NCBI GenBank assembly: GCA_013214025.1 | Contig: JABSRN010000177.1 | Coordinates: forward strand, 1-64,000 | Source of the DNA: Polyangiaceae bacterium | GTDB taxonomy: Bacteria; Myxococcota_A; Polyangia; Polyangiales; Polyangiaceae | Direction: 5' to 3' | Length of the DNA stretch: 64,000 bases | Translations under genes and position numbers: made by a program | The notes under the pieces: model-generated | What the model saw: the letters and a program-made list of their open reading frames with translations, nothing else | What the model was told of the DNA's origin: nothing | The model's database searches: none | Part shown: positions 1 to 8,299 of the stretch, one piece after another | Layout of the letters: the number at the start of each line of letters is the position of its first letter | Numbering within the stretch: position 1 is the stretch's first letter

Positions 1-2
1 AC

Positions 3-125
3 AACGGAAGCCCAGGTTGGCTAGTATTGCACCGTGGCTATCGCGAACTCGCGACATTGCTAATGGGATGGCAACTGCGCCGTTCCATTGAGACGGCACA
101 ACCCGCAGAAGAATATGATCAATAG
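3..125 (+). pseudogene. C-terminal piece of a probable IS4-like transposase
   Basis: An open frame enters from the left edge and ends in TAG at 125, giving 40 residues. It contains GWLVLHRGYREL followed by a GWQLRRS segment. This resembles the C-terminal end of IS4-type DDE transposases, where a Gly-Trp/Leu-rich stretch is followed by an Arg-rich helix. The catalytic part would lie outside the window, so the gene may be intact or truncated upstream. No terminal inverted repeat was identified. The assignment rests on a short resemblance only. Confidence 0.4.
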
Positions 126-491
126 TCAGGCCCCAGCCCCGGCCGGCGTCAGCTGACGCGAAGTAACGCGCAAGGCCGCTCGCGCTAATCGGTCCGCGTT
201 CGGTATTCCGACGCCGGGCGAGTGAGGTCGGGGCCTCACGCTGCAACCAACCGCAGGAGCGTAGCTCCGAGGACGCCGCAGCCGCGTAGCTCCGAGGACG
301 CCGCAGCCGCGTAAGCGGCGAGGACCTCAGGAAAAACTCCAGTAGAGCCAAGTGCGACGAAAGGAGCGAAGTGACCTGCTCTTGCCCCGACTGGGGCAGG
401 TCACGCAGCGATCGTCAACCGGGCTCGTAGACTGGACTCGCCGAAGGAGAGGGGTGGGCGGCGCAGCGATCGTCAACCCACCGCTCGATCT
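126..491. repeat. Noncoding stretch with short direct repeats and a hairpin
   Basis: No convincing gene. A 25-bp unit (GCGTAGCTCCGAGGACGCCG...) occurs twice in tandem at 259-283 and 284-308 with a partial third copy. A 17-bp sequence containing GCAGCGATCGTCAACC occurs at 404-420 and 462-478. An imperfect hairpin spans 371-404 (GTGACC/GGTCAC outer arm and TGCCCC/GGGGCA inner arm). Such short reiterated, structured DNA beside a transposase end suggests a decayed insertion region. Confidence 0.5.
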
Positions 492-974
492 TCAGCCTAC
501 GCGCCAGGGCATCAGGCCGCCTCGCGCAAAGACTGGGGTGGTGACGCCTTCCGAGGCTCGTGAGGCTTCACGGCCGAGGCCCCGAGGCGCCATGTTGAGG
601 TACAGCGTTTGGATGCTCTCACGGCCGACGGGGTAGATCTCATGCCACACTCCCACCTCACCACTTCGGCGCACTCTACGATTGAAGTCGACCCATGCCG
701 GAAAATGCTCGCCATCGCGATCCTTGGCGTAGGCGTGAAGCTGTTCCACGGACGCCCAGTACTGAACCATCGTGCCAAATCCCATGGGGTCCCAACCGAG
801 GAAGCCAGATTCAGGTTTCGACTCCAGCTCCCTCAGCATGCGCGGCATGGCTAAGGCCACCGCCAGCCACTTGTGAATCTTCCACCAGTGGTTGAGGAGC
901 ATGCCGATGATAAATACCACCACTTGTTAGGGGAACTGAGCCCGAGGAACGGTTCCAAGGACTGGCTGCTTCAT
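492..974 (-). pseudogene. DUF4188-family protein gene interrupted by a stop at codon 16
   Basis: The body (VVVFIIGM, HKWLAVALAMPRMLREL, MVQYWASVEQLHAYAKDRD, FNRRV, VGVWHE) matches the DUF4188 (monooxygenase-like, ferredoxin-fold) family, whose biochemical function is not established. An ATG at 974 has a good ribosome-binding site (GGAGACAGACC-ATG). Reading from it gives MKQPVLGTVPRAQFP, then TAA at 929-927, then the family core in the same frame. Family members normally have about 15-20 residues before the VVF strand, so the ATG is very likely the ancestral start and the TAA a nonsense mutation. A GTG at 923 could restart translation but has no obvious ribosome-binding site. The gene lies downstream of a TetR gene, with an operator-like palindrome just upstream. 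Confidence 0.6.
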
Positions 975-993
975 GGTCTGTCTCCGATCTGTG

Positions 994-1006
994 TTAACAG
1001 TGTTAA
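994..1006. promoter_or_regulatory. Palindromic operator candidate, copy 1
   Basis: TTAACAGTGTTAA is a perfect 13-bp odd palindrome (TTAACA-G-TGTTAA). It lies about 20 bp upstream of the ATG of the DUF4188-like gene. The identical sequence recurs at 1639-1651 in front of the TetR gene. This pairing is what is expected of the binding site of the adjacent TetR repressor; the repressor-site link is inference. Confidence 0.6.
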
Positions 1007-1016
1007 TGCCTTGGTT

Positions 1017-1042
1017 AAAAAGGGGCCCCGATCGGGGCCCCT
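1017..1042 (-). terminator. Rho-independent terminator of the TetR gene
   Basis: Read on the minus strand, a perfect 22-bp palindrome (AGGGGCCCCGAT then CGGGGCCCCT) is followed directly by TTTTTAACC. It lies 11 bp beyond the TetR stop. It separates TetR transcription from the DUF4188-like gene, which has its own operator-like site and ribosome-binding site. Confidence 0.75.
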
Positions 1043-1052
1043 GGAATTTGAG

Positions 1053-1637
1053 CTAGGCGCTCAAGGATTGAACAACACCACGAATGCTTCGGTCGACCAG
1101 GGACTCGAACATGGCGCGCTCCTCCCCGAGCTGTCCGGTCAACCAAAGGCTGACGAGCCCGTGGTTCTGCGCCCAAACGAAGACCCCCGCAGCCTCCAGA
1201 TCCGCGTAACGAAAATCGCCGTTCTCGGAGCACTCCCGCAGGCGGTCGAGCAGGAAACGATAGGTGTTACCGAGATTCTCGCGGGTGCCCGCGGACAGAT
1301 CGAGAAAGCCCAAATCACGACAATCCGTCATGAAAATCAGCTGATAATCGCGTTCGTTCTCGATGGCGAAGTCGAAATAGGCGCGTGCCGTGAGCTCGAA
1401 TCGCTCCAGCGGTGTCTTGCCGGAGAGTGAGCGCATGAGATAGGCTGAAAACAACTCGAAGCTTTGCACCACGATGGACACCAGCAGCGCGTCTTTGTCG
1501 TCGTAGTGGCGGTAAATCGCCGTCGCGGACAACTCGCAGCGAGCCGCTACCTTACGCATGGAGAAGGCGTTGAGGCCGCCGTCGAGAAATACCTCGCGCG
1601 CCGCCTCGCTGATCTTCTGTCGTGTGCCCGAACTAAT
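1053..1637 (-). CDS. TetR-family transcriptional regulator (start uncertain)
   Basis: DNA-binding repressor of the TetR family, probably acting on the two flanking palindromes. The helix-turn-helix is complete in the open frame: TRQKISEAAREVF, then SMRKVAARCELSATAIYRHYDD, followed by an all-helical ligand-binding domain. The first ATG (1559) would cut off helix 1, and there is no in-frame ATG, GTG or TTG upstream that would restore it. The open frame continues through an ATT codon at 1637 and a CTG further up. The coordinates given assume the ATT. Possible explanations are a rare start codon, a sequencing error, or gene decay matching the stop in its neighbour. The stop at 1053 and the family call are secure. 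Confidence 0.75.
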   Translation of the reverse strand: MSSGTRQKISEAAREVFLDGGLNAFSMRKVAARCELSATAIYRHYDDKDALLVSIVVQSFELFSAYLMRSLSGKTPLERFELTARAYFDFAIENERDYQLIFMTDCRDLGFLDLSAGTRENLGNTYRFLLDRLRECSENGDFRYADLEAAGVFVWAQNHGLVSLWLTGQLGEERAMFESLVDRSIRGVVQSLSA

Positions 1638-1638
1638 T

Positions 1639-1651
1639 TTAACAGTGTTAA
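1639..1651. promoter_or_regulatory. Palindromic operator candidate, copy 2
   Basis: This is TTAACAGTGTTAA, identical to the site at 994-1006. It sits at the 5' end of the TetR open frame, where autorepression would be expected. It leaves almost no room for a ribosome-binding site if translation began at the ATT codon at 1637. Confidence 0.55.
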
Positions 1652-1782
1652 CTGAAGTCAGGAATTTGTCAAGCGGGCTGTCACAGGCGGTCGTCCTGGG
1701 CGCCGATCAGCCGAAGAGAGCAGCATTGCCGGCGCGTAGCGTCGCCCCCCGTTGGATGCGCGACGGACCGTTTAGCGCTGGG

Positions 1783-2238
1783 CTACCGCCCGACAGGTAA
1801 GTGGCAGTTGACGCAGTCGAACACGGTGCTGCCCAGCAGCGCCGTCATGAGCGGTACGACTTTTTCATCCATGAACGCAGCTTCGCTCGCCTTTTCCGTC
1901 AGGAGCTGATCGGTCAGGGGCGGCAAATGCGCCGGCATGCGAAAGCCATTCCGTTTGTCCCCATGGCAAGTGCCGCAACTGAAGTCCGCAAATGCCTCGG
2001 GATCGTGCTCCTGAAACACCGCTGCGGCTTTGGGCAGGACCACGTTGCGCATGTAGTCGAGACGCTGGGGCTTTGCCATAGTCGCCCAACCGCCCTGCGC
2101 TCTGTCCGAGGACTGGGCCTCACCCGGCGCTTGGCTTGGTGAACAAGCCGTCAACGCCAGGCTCACCAACACTGCCCCCAGCAGCCATACATGCGTTGGG
2201 TTCGACGGCGTCAGGGGCCCTCTCTCGCGCATTAGCAC
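1783..2238 (-). CDS. Di-haem c-type cytochrome lipoprotein
   Basis: A 151-residue exported protein. A hydrophobic signal (about 15-30) ends in the lipobox LTAC with Cys32, so it is probably membrane-anchored by lipid. Two covalent haem c motifs are visible: CGTCH at 88-92 and CVNCH at 142-146. The second is seven residues from the end. Between them are Met- and Pro-rich segments that could supply axial ligands. The role would be periplasmic electron transfer; the redox partner is not identified. The gene stands alone, with pckA upstream on the same strand across a 237-bp gap. Confidence 0.8.
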   Translation of the reverse strand: MLMRERGPLTPSNPTHVWLLGAVLVSLALTACSPSQAPGEAQSSDRAQGGWATMAKPQRLDYMRNVVLPKAAAVFQEHDPEAFADFSCGTCHGDKRNGFRMPAHLPPLTDQLLTEKASEAAFMDEKVVPLMTALLGSTVFDCVNCHLPVGR

Positions 2239-2475
2239 AGTCCAATAGTACGACCGTCCCGACCATTCAGCAAATCAATGCCTTAAATTCCGACTTGGCG
2301 TTCCGCACATACAGCGGGCAGCGCTAACATCGCGGCATCCGAGTCGGGGCTCGAACAAGGCCGCAAAGGGCACAACTGGTGGCGGGCAAACGGCAGAGTG
2401 CTGCGGTTTAGTGACCGCAACGCTCGAAACGGGTCACCCCATTTAGTTCGATCGAATCAGATCGGGACGCTACTC
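2239..2475. other. Intergenic region between pckA and the cytochrome gene
   Basis: No open frame with family features is visible. A small hairpin TGCGGT-TTAGTG-ACCGCA lies at 2402-2419, about 55 bp past the pckA stop, without a T-run. It may help end pckA transcription or be incidental. Confidence 0.3.
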
Positions 2476-4071
2476 TTAAACAGCCGGACCTGCAGCTATC
2501 AAAGCCTTTTCGGCCGAACCCGAGAACTTTTCGAAGTTCGCCTTGAACTGACCCGCCAGGTGACGCGCTTTGGCGTCGTAGGCATCTTTGTCAGCCCAGG
2601 TGTTTCGCGGATTGAGCACCTCGCTGGGGACGCCCGGTACGGACGCCGGGATACCGACTCCGAAGATGGGATCCGGCGTGAACTCGACAGAGTCCAGCTT
2701 GCCCTCCAGGGCCGCAGTCACCATGGCGCGGGTGTAAGCGATCTTCATACGACTGCCGACACCGTAGGGGCCGCCCGTCCAACCCGTGTTCACGAGCCAC
2801 ACCCTGGCGCCGTGCTGGGCGATTTTTTCGCCGAGCATCTTGGCGTAGTAGGTCGGTGCCATCGGCAAAAACGGCGCACCGAAACAAGCGCTGAAGGTCG
2901 CGGTGGGCTCGGTCACGCCGCGCTCGGTGCCTGCCACCTTCGCGGTGTAACCCGAGATGAAGTGGTACATGGCCTGCTCGGCCGTGAGCTGGGAGATCGG
3001 AGGCAACACACCGTAGGCATCCGCCGTCAGCATGATGATGTTGGAGGGGTGTGCCGCCATGCCCGTCTCGGACGCGTTAGCGATACGGTCCAGCTGGTAC
3101 GCAGCGCGGGTGTTCTCCGTGTGCTTGGAGCTGTCGTAATCGATCTCCCGGGTGTCCGGATCCATTGCCACATTCTCGAGAACGGTGCCGTAGGAGTGAC
3201 AAGCTTTCCAAATATCGGGCTCGGCTTCCGCTGATAGCTTGATCGCTTTCGCGTAGCAGCCGCCCTCAAAGTTGAAGACACCGTCGTCGCTCCAGCCGTG
3301 CTCGTCGTCGCCGATGAGCTCACGCGCCGGGTCGGCGGAAAGAGTCGTTTTGCCGGTTCCAGACAACCCAAAAAAGACAGTCGACTTGTCCCCTACGTTG
3401 ACCGAGGAGTGCATCGGCAAGATGCCCTTGAGCGGCAACATGTAGTTCAGCACGCTGAAGATGCTCTTCTTGATCTCACCGGCGTATCGAGTGCCACCGA
3501 TGAGAACTAGGCGCTTGGCGTAGTTGACCACCACGAAGGTCTCGCTGTTGGTCTCGTCCGTATCTGGATTCGCCTTGAAGGTGGGCGCGTGCAGAACGGT
3601 GAATTCCGGTTCGGCCTTCTCGCGCTCTTCGTTGGTGGGACGAAGAAACATCGTGCGGGCGAACAAGGAGTGCCACGCACTCGTCGTCACGACCCGAATG
3701 GCCAATCGTAAACGTTTGTCGGCGCCGCCAACTGCTTCTTGAACGAAGAGTTCGCGGTCCTGCATGTAACCAACCAAGCGCGCGTGCAGCCGATCGAAAG
3801 CCTCAGGGCTCATCGCCTTGTTGGTTTTGCCCCAATCGATCTTTTCTTCGCTACTCGGTTCGCGAACGATGAACTTGTCGTTCGGAGAACGACCCGTATG
3901 CTGTCCCGTCAACACAACAAGCGCGCCGTGCTGGCTCATGGTTCCCTCGCCACGACTGAGCGCGGCTTCTACGAGGGCACTACGCCCCAGGTTCCAGTAA
4001 GCGGCTTTGGCGTTAACAATGCCGTGATTCTCGAGACCGTAATTGCTGCGGACCGGGCCGAAATGCATCAT
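2476..4071 (-). CDS. pckA: Phosphoenolpyruvate carboxykinase (ATP)
   Basis: Converts oxaloacetate plus ATP to phosphoenolpyruvate, CO2 and ADP: the entry step of gluconeogenesis, in the cytoplasm. At 531 residues it has the usual length of the ATP-dependent family. Visible signatures are the substrate-binding RYAGEIKKSIF segment, the P-loop GLSGTGKTTLSAD, the kinase-2 metal-binding segment LIGDDEHGW, the adenine-binding region near NTGWTGGPYGVGSRMKI, and the early TGRSPNDKFIV motif. No truncation is seen. It is transcribed alone; a 495-bp noncoding stretch lies upstream. Confidence 0.95.
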   Translation of the reverse strand: MMHFGPVRSNYGLENHGIVNAKAAYWNLGRSALVEAALSRGEGTMSQHGALVVLTGQHTGRSPNDKFIVREPSSEEKIDWGKTNKAMSPEAFDRLHARLVGYMQDRELFVQEAVGGADKRLRLAIRVVTTSAWHSLFARTMFLRPTNEEREKAEPEFTVLHAPTFKANPDTDETNSETFVVVNYAKRLVLIGGTRYAGEIKKSIFSVLNYMLPLKGILPMHSSVNVGDKSTVFFGLSGTGKTTLSADPARELIGDDEHGWSDDGVFNFEGGCYAKAIKLSAEAEPDIWKACHSYGTVLENVAMDPDTREIDYDSSKHTENTRAAYQLDRIANASETGMAAHPSNIIMLTADAYGVLPPISQLTAEQAMYHFISGYTAKVAGTERGVTEPTATFSACFGAPFLPMAPTYYAKMLGEKIAQHGARVWLVNTGWTGGPYGVGSRMKIAYTRAMVTAALEGKLDSVEFTPDPIFGVGIPASVPGVPSEVLNPRNTWADKDAYDAKARHLAGQFKANFEKFSGSAEKALIAAGPAV

Positions 4072-4566
4072 TTTCGTATCGTCTCCAACTCGTGAAATTC
4101 TGGCGAAGGGGGTGCCAGACCCGAGCCCTGTAACACGGCCGGGCGCATCGGGGATTTACAAAAGTCACTGATGATATGAACAGTAACCCGGGAACGGCGG
4201 TCGGCTCGCGGGTCTGGGGCGGTTCGGCAGGGGATGCCATGAGGAGATTTCCCGACTTCTGTGGTCGCGGGGGCGGTGGGCACCAGGCGCGGCTGCTCCC
4301 CCGAGTCAAAAATGTAAATCGCTCGACTTCCCACCGGTACGGCGCGGGCTCGGCTCAAGGGCGCCGGCCCCCATTCTTCAGCCGGCAAGAGGACCGGTCA
4401 ATGCTGTCCGCCCAAGAACAACCGCATTACCCCGGACGATGCGGACAAGCACAACGACGGATGACCCGCCACCCGACCGCAGACAACAACAACAACAACA
4501 ACAACAAGCAGCGACTGCCGGATGACCTTCCCCGAGAGCCTGATAAGCTGACACCTTGAGGCATCG
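4072..4566. repeat. Intergenic region with an (ACA)8 microsatellite
   Basis: Noncoding region between the divergent pckA and 4567 genes, presumably holding both promoters; no clear -35/-10 pair was recognised. The notable element is a run of eight ACA triplets at about 4483-4506, some 60 bp before the start of the downstream gene. Open frames on the opposite strand here are low-complexity shadows of the repeat. Confidence 0.6.
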
Positions 4567-5547
4567 GTGGCGACGGACAAACCAGACGGCAATGACGGGG
4601 ACGCACCCGACGACCCAGCCCCGGGAGAGAACTCCCCAGGAGACCAGGTCGCGGACGATTCAAGCGAGTCGCCTCGAGCGCCGCTGCTCTCTAGGGAACC
4701 CAGCCATTCCGTACCGCCTCCACTTCCGATGGAAGGAACATTTTCAAAAGTGGCTAAAACGGGCCCCTCGATACCCCCGCCCCTCGATACCCCCGCCCCG
4801 AGTACTGCGGTCGGAGCCCGACGAAGCAGCGTGCCGCCCCAGCCGCCACCGAAAAATGGCGCATTCAAGTATGTCGCCGGACTCGGTTGTTTCGCCATCG
4901 GGATGCTCGGTTTTTATTCCCTCGTCATGGTGCCAAGCCAGGGCCGCCAAAAAGGATCCCTTGCCGAAGCCGTGCGAGCAAAAACCCCCGGCCTAGGCGG
5001 CGTCTTCGCCAAGCCCGCTGCTGTCGTTGAGGTGCCCGCGGATATCGTGACGGAGAACACCACTACCCTGTGCGTGGAATCCCATCTGCCTCACGGCACT
5101 TTCGGCGAAAATCCGGATCTAGATTTCGTCTGTGAAGAGGCCAGTGCCTGGACCATCGGCGAGCGCATCTACAAGGTCATCGCTCAAGGCGGAGGCCAAG
5201 GGGAAGGCGTAACGCTCTGGGCCCATCTCGGTTGGTTCGAACTGAGCGCCGTCAGCGCCCTCCGTCACGACTGCTGCGACAGTGCCAAACCTCTCAAGGC
5301 CGCGACCCCGACCAGGGCTTGCCCCTCCCTGGAGGACGCGGTCAACGCCGTGGGTGCGGAGGCTTCACCGACCACCCTCGTCCAATACGAAGAGGCCGCC
5401 ATCTGCCTGCAGGCGAGAAAAATCAAGGCCCCGGCGCGATACCGACGTGTCACAGCCGAGCAATCCAAGAAGGCCATTGGCGAGTTTTTTGCCTCGGTAC
5501 GTCACCAACACGATGCCGGAACGACGGCGGCTAATTCCGGCAAGTAG
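4567..5547 (+). CDS. Single-pass membrane protein of unknown function
   Basis: A 326-residue protein starting at GTG, with GAGG about five bases upstream. Residues 1-95 are acidic then Pro/Ser-rich and probably disordered, with a duplicated PPLDTP-like stretch encoded by a repeated CCCCTCGATAC. A single hydrophobic helix lies at about 102-122. The remaining roughly 200 residues would be periplasmic and contain paired cysteines (HDCCD and several single Cys). The arrangement resembles myxobacterial envelope proteins with a disordered cytoplasmic tail. No family was recognised. It converges with the ClpB-like gene. Confidence 0.7.
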   Translation: MATDKPDGNDGDAPDDPAPGENSPGDQVADDSSESPRAPLLSREPSHSVPPPLPMEGTFSKVAKTGPSIPPPLDTPAPSTAVGARRSSVPPQPPPKNGAFKYVAGLGCFAIGMLGFYSLVMVPSQGRQKGSLAEAVRAKTPGLGGVFAKPAAVVEVPADIVTENTTTLCVESHLPHGTFGENPDLDFVCEEASAWTIGERIYKVIAQGGGQGEGVTLWAHLGWFELSAVSALRHDCCDSAKPLKAATPTRACPSLEDAVNAVGAEASPTTLVQYEEAAICLQARKIKAPARYRRVTAEQSKKAIGEFFASVRHQHDAGTTAANSGK

Positions 5548-5577
5548 ACGCCGTCGTTATTAGCCTTTGGCGCTGCG

Positions 5578-8154
5578 TTACGATTCGCCTTTGGCGAAGT
5601 GCAGCTCCCCGTCCGCGACGCTGACGGCGACGGTCTCACCGGATTCGTATTTGCCACGCAGTAGGGCGTCCGCGAGGGGATCCTGCACGTAGCGTAGGAA
5701 CGCCCTCTGCAGGGGACGGGCGCCGAGATGGGGCTCATGACCACGCTCCACCAGAAGGGCTATCGCCTCGTCGTTGATCTCGAGGCCGAGGCCCCGGGTC
5801 GCTAGCATGCTGGCAATATCGCGCGTTTGAATCGCGGCTATCTGTGTGAGCTGCGTGGGCCCCAAGGGGCGGAACATCACCGTCTCGCTGATTCGGTTGA
5901 GGAACTCCGGGCGAAAGAACTTACCGAGCTCGCCACCCAAGACCGCGTTCAGCGCGTCGAGCCCGTCCTCCGAGGAAAACGCCGACGCGCTGGCGTCGAG
6001 GATCTTAGACGATCCAATGTTGCTCGTCATGATGACAACCGTATTGCTGAAGTTGGCAAGCCGACCGCGACCGTCCGTTAGGCGGCCGTCGTCGAGCACC
6101 TGGAGCAAGAGATCGAATACATCTTCGTGCGCCTTCTCCACTTCATCGAAGAGCAAGACACTGTAGGGGCGCTTTCGCACGGCCTCCGTGAGGAAGCCTC
6201 CCTGATCGCTGTCCGCGTAACCCGGCGGTGCACCCACCAGCCTCTGGGCCATGTGGCGCTCCATGAACTCACTCATATCGAGACGTGTCAACGCCGCTTC
6301 GTCATCAAACAGAAACTGAGCCAGTGCCTTCGCCAATTCCGTCTTGCCGACGCCGCTCGGTCCTAGAAACAGGAAGGAGCCTATGGGTTTGTTAGCGTTC
6401 CGCAGGCCGACTCGTCCGCGGCGCACGGCCCGCGCGATGGCAGCCACCGCCTCCGGCTGCCCAATCACGCGTTCGCCCAAGCGGCTCTCCATCTCCAACA
6501 GTTTCGTGGTTTCCTCTTCGAGCATCTTGCTAGTGGGAATGCCCGTCCAGCTCTCCAGAACCCTGGCTATCTCGGCTTCGCCGACCGTTCGCTCCTCGTC
6601 GCCTGCGCTGGCGCTCGCGGCGGCTTCCGCGCGGCTCAGGCGGGAGGTGATGTCGCTGATGGTGACGTGCTCCAGCTCGCCGGTGCGAGCCCAGTTGCGA
6701 TCTTTTTTCGCCTTTGCGTATTCCGCTTCCGCTTCCGTTAGCTCCAAGCGAAGAGACCGAACGGCCGCCACCGCCCCCCGACGGGAGTCCAGCTCCTCAC
6801 GCCACTTCTTCACTTGCGGGCGTAAACCATCGGCTTCGGTAGCGAGGCTGGCCCGGGCCGCCACGCTTCCGGAATCCGCCGCCCCCTCGAGCGCGCCAAG
6901 TTGCGCATCCAAGGACTCCAGCCTGCGAAATGCGCGATCCGCCTCCGCGCCCACTCCGTCACTCTCGACCCGCACGGTTGCGGCGGCCTCGTCCAGCAAG
7001 TCAATGGCGCTGTCCGGCAGGAAACGATCTTGCAAGTACCGCTTCGCCAAGCGAACCGCCGCCGTCACGCCCCCCTCGGTGACCACCACCTGGTGATGGT
7101 CTTCAAACCGAGCGGCCACACCGCGCAGTATCTCTAGGGCGCCCTCTTCCTCGGGTTCTTCGATTTCCAGCGTGGTGACTTCCCGCAGCAGCGCTGGATC
7201 CTTCTCGCGGATTTTCGCCAGCCCCTGAGGAGTCGTGGTGCCGATCATGCGCAAGCCGCCCCGCGAAATGCCCCCCTTGAGCACCTCGCCCAGGCCGGGG
7301 CCCGTGCCGCCAAAAAGCTCTTCTACGCCCAACACCACGAGGATGCTGTCGCCGCGTTTCGCCAGTTTTGCCATGGCCTGACGCAAGCGATTCTCGAGAT
7401 CGCTGCGCAGCCGCGCGCCAGCACCGATGGCGCCCAAATCCAGCTCGATCAAGCGTGAGCCCGCGAGACTGGTGGTCACGTCATCGTTAGCGAGGCGCTG
7501 GGCCACCGCCTCGATGATGGTTCGCCGCCCCACCCCTGCCTCGCCGACCAGTAGCGCGCTGTTCTTCGTTTGGCGCTCGAGAATAGTGAGCAAGCGCCGA
7601 ACTTCGCCGTCGCGACCGATCACCGGAAATAGTTCGCCGTCCCGAGCCGCACGCACGAGATCCCGCGAGCCCGAGGTTGCCGGGGAGTCATCGGGCCCAG
7701 CTGTGGCCATGCGTAAGGCCGACACGTGAGAACGGAGCGAACCGGGCCCCACCCCAACAGCGCTCATGATATCGCTCGCCGGGCCGCGGATCTCCGAACT
7801 CAAAGCGTTCAGCAAGTGCTCGACGGACACTTGGGCATCGATGGCCCGACCAGCATCGCGCTCCGCCCGCCCTAGAAGCTCCAACAAGGCCTTCGACAAA
7901 TAGCTCGCCTGATCGCCGGGGGGCAGCGTCGCCATCGCGGTTTCCGTGAGGCTCGTGAGCTGCACCAGGTTCACACCCGCTTTGCGAAAGACGGCACCTA
8001 CTCCGGCCTCTCGCTCGAGCGCGACACTCAACAAGTGCAGCGGGGTCACCTCTTTATGACCGGCTTCGTCCGCCGTGGCCTGAGCTGCCACCACTAGGGC
8101 CTTGGCGGAGGCCGCGTAGTTATCCAAGCTCAGGGTGGTCGCGTCTTTTCCCAT
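5578..8154 (-). CDS. clpB: ClpB-family AAA+ protein with a degenerate first ATPase domain
   Basis: An 858-residue protein with ClpB architecture: Clp N-domain repeats (about 10-150), NBD1 (about 170-395), a coiled-coil middle domain (about 397-525) and NBD2 (about 555-858). ClpB is a cytoplasmic disaggregase working with DnaK/DnaJ. NBD2 looks active: GPSGVGKT at 598-605 and LLFDEVEKAH. NBD1 does not. Its Walker A reads GEAGVGRRT (204-212), with Arg210 where the catalytic Lys belongs; its Walker B ends VLGVEEL instead of DE; the KYRG pore loop is ARLRS (247-251) without the aromatic residue; and the tandem Arg after ALE is ALLREV. It is therefore probably a specialised paralogue or regulatory variant rather than the housekeeping ClpB. 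Confidence 0.85.
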   Translation of the reverse strand: MGKDATTLSLDNYAASAKALVVAAQATADEAGHKEVTPLHLLSVALEREAGVGAVFRKAGVNLVQLTSLTETAMATLPPGDQASYLSKALLELLGRAERDAGRAIDAQVSVEHLLNALSSEIRGPASDIMSAVGVGPGSLRSHVSALRMATAGPDDSPATSGSRDLVRAARDGELFPVIGRDGEVRRLLTILERQTKNSALLVGEAGVGRRTIIEAVAQRLANDDVTTSLAGSRLIELDLGAIGAGARLRSDLENRLRQAMAKLAKRGDSILVVLGVEELFGGTGPGLGEVLKGGISRGGLRMIGTTTPQGLAKIREKDPALLREVTTLEIEEPEEEGALEILRGVAARFEDHHQVVVTEGGVTAAVRLAKRYLQDRFLPDSAIDLLDEAAATVRVESDGVGAEADRAFRRLESLDAQLGALEGAADSGSVAARASLATEADGLRPQVKKWREELDSRRGAVAAVRSLRLELTEAEAEYAKAKKDRNWARTGELEHVTISDITSRLSRAEAAASASAGDEERTVGEAEIARVLESWTGIPTSKMLEEETTKLLEMESRLGERVIGQPEAVAAIARAVRRGRVGLRNANKPIGSFLFLGPSGVGKTELAKALAQFLFDDEAALTRLDMSEFMERHMAQRLVGAPPGYADSDQGGFLTEAVRKRPYSVLLFDEVEKAHEDVFDLLLQVLDDGRLTDGRGRLANFSNTVVIMTSNIGSSKILDASASAFSSEDGLDALNAVLGGELGKFFRPEFLNRISETVMFRPLGPTQLTQIAAIQTRDIASMLATRGLGLEINDEAIALLVERGHEPHLGARPLQRAFLRYVQDPLADALLRGKYESGETVAVSVADGELHFAKGES

Positions 8155-8299
8155 GCCCCCAAACTAACGCGGCCTGCACCGAAGAGCTAATGGCGACAGC
8201 GCAATAATTCGTTTTGGTGCCGCAGGAACAGCGAGCCTGGTGCCGTCGCAGACGCCGTAAAGACAAAAAGACAGCTCCCTCCAGCTTGAATGGTTATGG
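8155..8299. promoter_or_regulatory. Divergent promoter region of the clpB-like gene and pilD
   Basis: A 145-bp gap between divergently transcribed genes must carry both promoters. No convincing consensus boxes were recognised by eye. Confidence 0.3.

Noticed and set aside
352-636. A plus-strand frame of 94 codons at the left end
   Set aside because: It overlaps the DUF4188 domain on the other strand and is rich in Arg/Pro, like noncoding GC-rich DNA.
873-1430. A 185-codon plus-strand frame
   Set aside because: It is antisense to the TetR gene and lacks any family features.
4398-4898. A 166-codon minus-strand frame with a Val-rich run
   Set aside because: The Val run is the antisense of the ACA repeat; no homology was recognised.
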